From Tremella fuciformis (taxonomy: Eukaryota > Basidiomycota > Tremellomycetes > Tremellales > Tremellaceae), in assembly GCA_032768795.1 (NCBI GenBank), contig CP136491.1, positions 930,001-994,000 on the forward strand: a stretch of 64,000 nt of DNA, in the 5' to 3' direction. Below the pieces are notes generated by a model. That model was not told where the DNA came from. It did no database searches and saw only the letters and a program-made list of their open reading frames with translations. Shown piece by piece: positions 62,591-64,000 of the stretch (position 1 is the first letter of the stretch; each line of letters starts with the position of its first letter). The position numbers were made by a program, and so were the translations under genes.

Positions 62591-64000
62591 ATGGCGTACT
62601 CTCTTCTCCTCCTAGCATTATGGGTAGTGGTCAAGTCCACTGCAGTAGGACTGGTCGGTGCCATTGCGGTCCTGCTCACGTATATCAGCGTCCAATCTAC
62701 CTACGCCTACTGGGCCTCCCGTGATCTTCGCCAACTATATGGTGAGTCACATTTGTGGCTCTGGTTCACAAAGCCGACAGATAGGTCCCCCATCAGACTC
62801 GCTGCTCAAAGGCAATCTCGGCACAGTGCTCGGTGCGCCTGCCGATCGGTTCCAAAAGAACTGGACCGAGCTGTACGGCCCAACTTTCCGGTACACCGGC
62901 TTCTTTTGTCGCCCACAGCTGTTCACCTCGGACCTGAAGGCCATCGCGCACATCTATGCACACGCAGATATCTTCGACCGGGCCGCTCAGTCGCGCCGAC
63001 TCTTCCGGACCCTCACGGGCACATCGCTGCTTGCAGTGGACGGCGAAGATCACCGGCGCATGAAGCGAGTGATGAGTCCTGCATTCGGTGCCCAAGCGAT
63101 CAAGGAGATGCTGCCTGTCTTTTACGCCAAAGCGGGTGCCCTTGTGGCGAAGCTCGAGCGGTTGGCGACTGTTGGTGAGGCTTCATCGGTCGAATTGAAC
63201 ATCTCGCCACTCGTGAGCCAGACGACAATGGATATCATTGGCAAGGCGGGCTTTGGACTTGATCTGAATGCCATGGAGGAGGGCAAGGAGCATGAGTTGC
63301 TGCGCGCGTGGAATCGCTTGACGGAAGGGAAACGCGTGCGGAATCTGGTCAATATACTGTCTTTCCTTGGCGTCCCGCACACCGAGTATCTCGTGGTGTG
63401 TCTTTCAATCAGCATGCCAGCATGAACTGATCCCAGTGGTCTGAGCAAGCCAGGCAGACACTCGACGCTTCCAACTCACTCTTCCGCATCGTTGGTGTGA
63501 GCTGTGCCTTCACCAGGGAAATGGCTGCAGGCTGACGTCCAGGATCTTGTCCGACGACGCAAAGCGGAAATTGCGGCAGAGTCAGTGGGCGAAATCCGGA
63601 AGTCTGACTTGGTCGGGCATGACCTCATGACCACTATGCGTGAGTGAGACATGGCCTGTGGGACTAGTGTAGATCACTCACTGCAGTTCGAGCCAACATG
63701 GCGAACGATCTTCGAAACGAACAACGCATGTCTGACGAGGAGGTCGTATCCCAGGTCCCGCTCTTCGTGAGGCGTCGTTGGACGTTGTGGGTAGCGCTGA
63801 TTTCCGGCTGCTCGCCGGTAATATTACCATGTCGTCTATCATCACTTGGTCACTCATCATGCTCGCCCAGTATTCAGGAGTACAGGCTCGCCTTCGGGAG
63901 GAGGTCGACGCCGTTGTAACCGAGCCTGACTTGCAAGTCGTTTCGCCACGTTTGCAACACGGAACCGAGCTGACGGACAGGGACACCCTGAACAGTCTCC
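62591..64000 (+). CDS. Cytochrome P450, tandem copy 2, cut by right edge
   Basis: ATG 62591 with anchor helix MAYSLLLLALWVVVKSTAVG. An intron starting gtgagt leads to GPPSDSLLKGNLGTVLGAPA. The exon structure mirrors copy 1: FTSDLKAIAHIYAHADIFDR, LTGTSLLAVDGEDHRRMKRV, then WSEQARQTLDASNSLFRIVG, LVRRRKAEIAAESVG, RANMANDLRNEQRMSDEEVV and I-helix LLAGNITMSSIITWSL. The acceptor expected just before LLAGN reads ttccgg instead of an AG (about 63802-63807), whereas copy 1 has aacacag. Either a different acceptor is used or this copy is damaged. The heme loop lies beyond the window, so completeness cannot be judged. Confidence 0.8.

Noticed and set aside
1..64000. CRISPR arrays, rRNA genes, bacterial operons
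   Set aside because: None seen; introns and gene content are eukaryotic.

Overview
The window is nuclear DNA of a fungus, most likely a basidiomycete. Genes are intron-rich, with introns of about 35-60 bases, GT-AG borders and CTGAC/CTGAT-like branch sites, and exons are GC-rich. The housekeeping proteins are clearly fungal (methylenetetrahydrofolate reductase, DPH1, Gtr1/RagA, purine AICAR transformylase/IMP cyclohydrolase, ATPase inhibitor IF1). I cannot place it to genus from sequence alone.

Layout. 1-443: 5' exons of a mitochondrial ATPase inhibitor (minus strand, cut by the left edge). About 0.8-7.1 kb: an apparently intact Helitron. It encodes a Rep-helicase protein of about 1,793 aa, whose two long ORFs are joined by a 40-base intron, and a convergent, spliced 163-aa accessory gene on the other strand. 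7.3-21.9 kb: an array of eight small same-strand genes encoding Zn(II)2Cys6 cluster proteins without the usual fungal transcription-factor regulatory domain, interrupted by one MFS transporter gene. One array protein carries two zinc clusters and ends in a helix nearly identical to the A1 subunit-interaction helix of NF-YA/HAP2. Two others carry three cysteine modules in tandem.

22.0-45.3 kb is an ordinary gene-dense stretch: an aromatic-acid-exporter-like membrane protein, MTHFR, a cwf18/CCDC12 splicing factor, DPH1, a DUF2461 protein, Gtr1, two unknown proteins, an FAD/NAD(P)-binding oxidoreductase, a tandemly duplicated lineage-specific gene pair with its 5' flank (38.3-41.1 kb), a conserved fungal protein and the AICAR transformylase/IMP cyclohydrolase. 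45.7-49.1 kb holds three tandem paralogues of a small secreted protein with a signal peptide and a Kex2-type KR site. 49.3-51.6 kb is a coiled-coil, RS/Pro-rich unknown.

51.8-60.1 kb is built around a LINE retrotransposon on the minus strand, with one ORF of 2,226 aa: N-terminal domain, APE-like endonuclease, reverse transcriptase with an unusual ATDD active site, RNase H and a CCHC-like zinc motif. tRNA-Arg sequences surround it: an intact intron-containing tRNA-Arg(UCU) just upstream, a degenerate tRNA-like sequence at its 3' side, and two inverted 5' halves of the same tRNA type beyond its 5' side. 60.2-64.0 kb contains two tandem paralogous cytochrome P450 genes, the second cut by the right edge.

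The two most unusual parts are the zinc-cluster array with its NF-YA-like fusion protein, and the tRNA-Arg-associated LINE.
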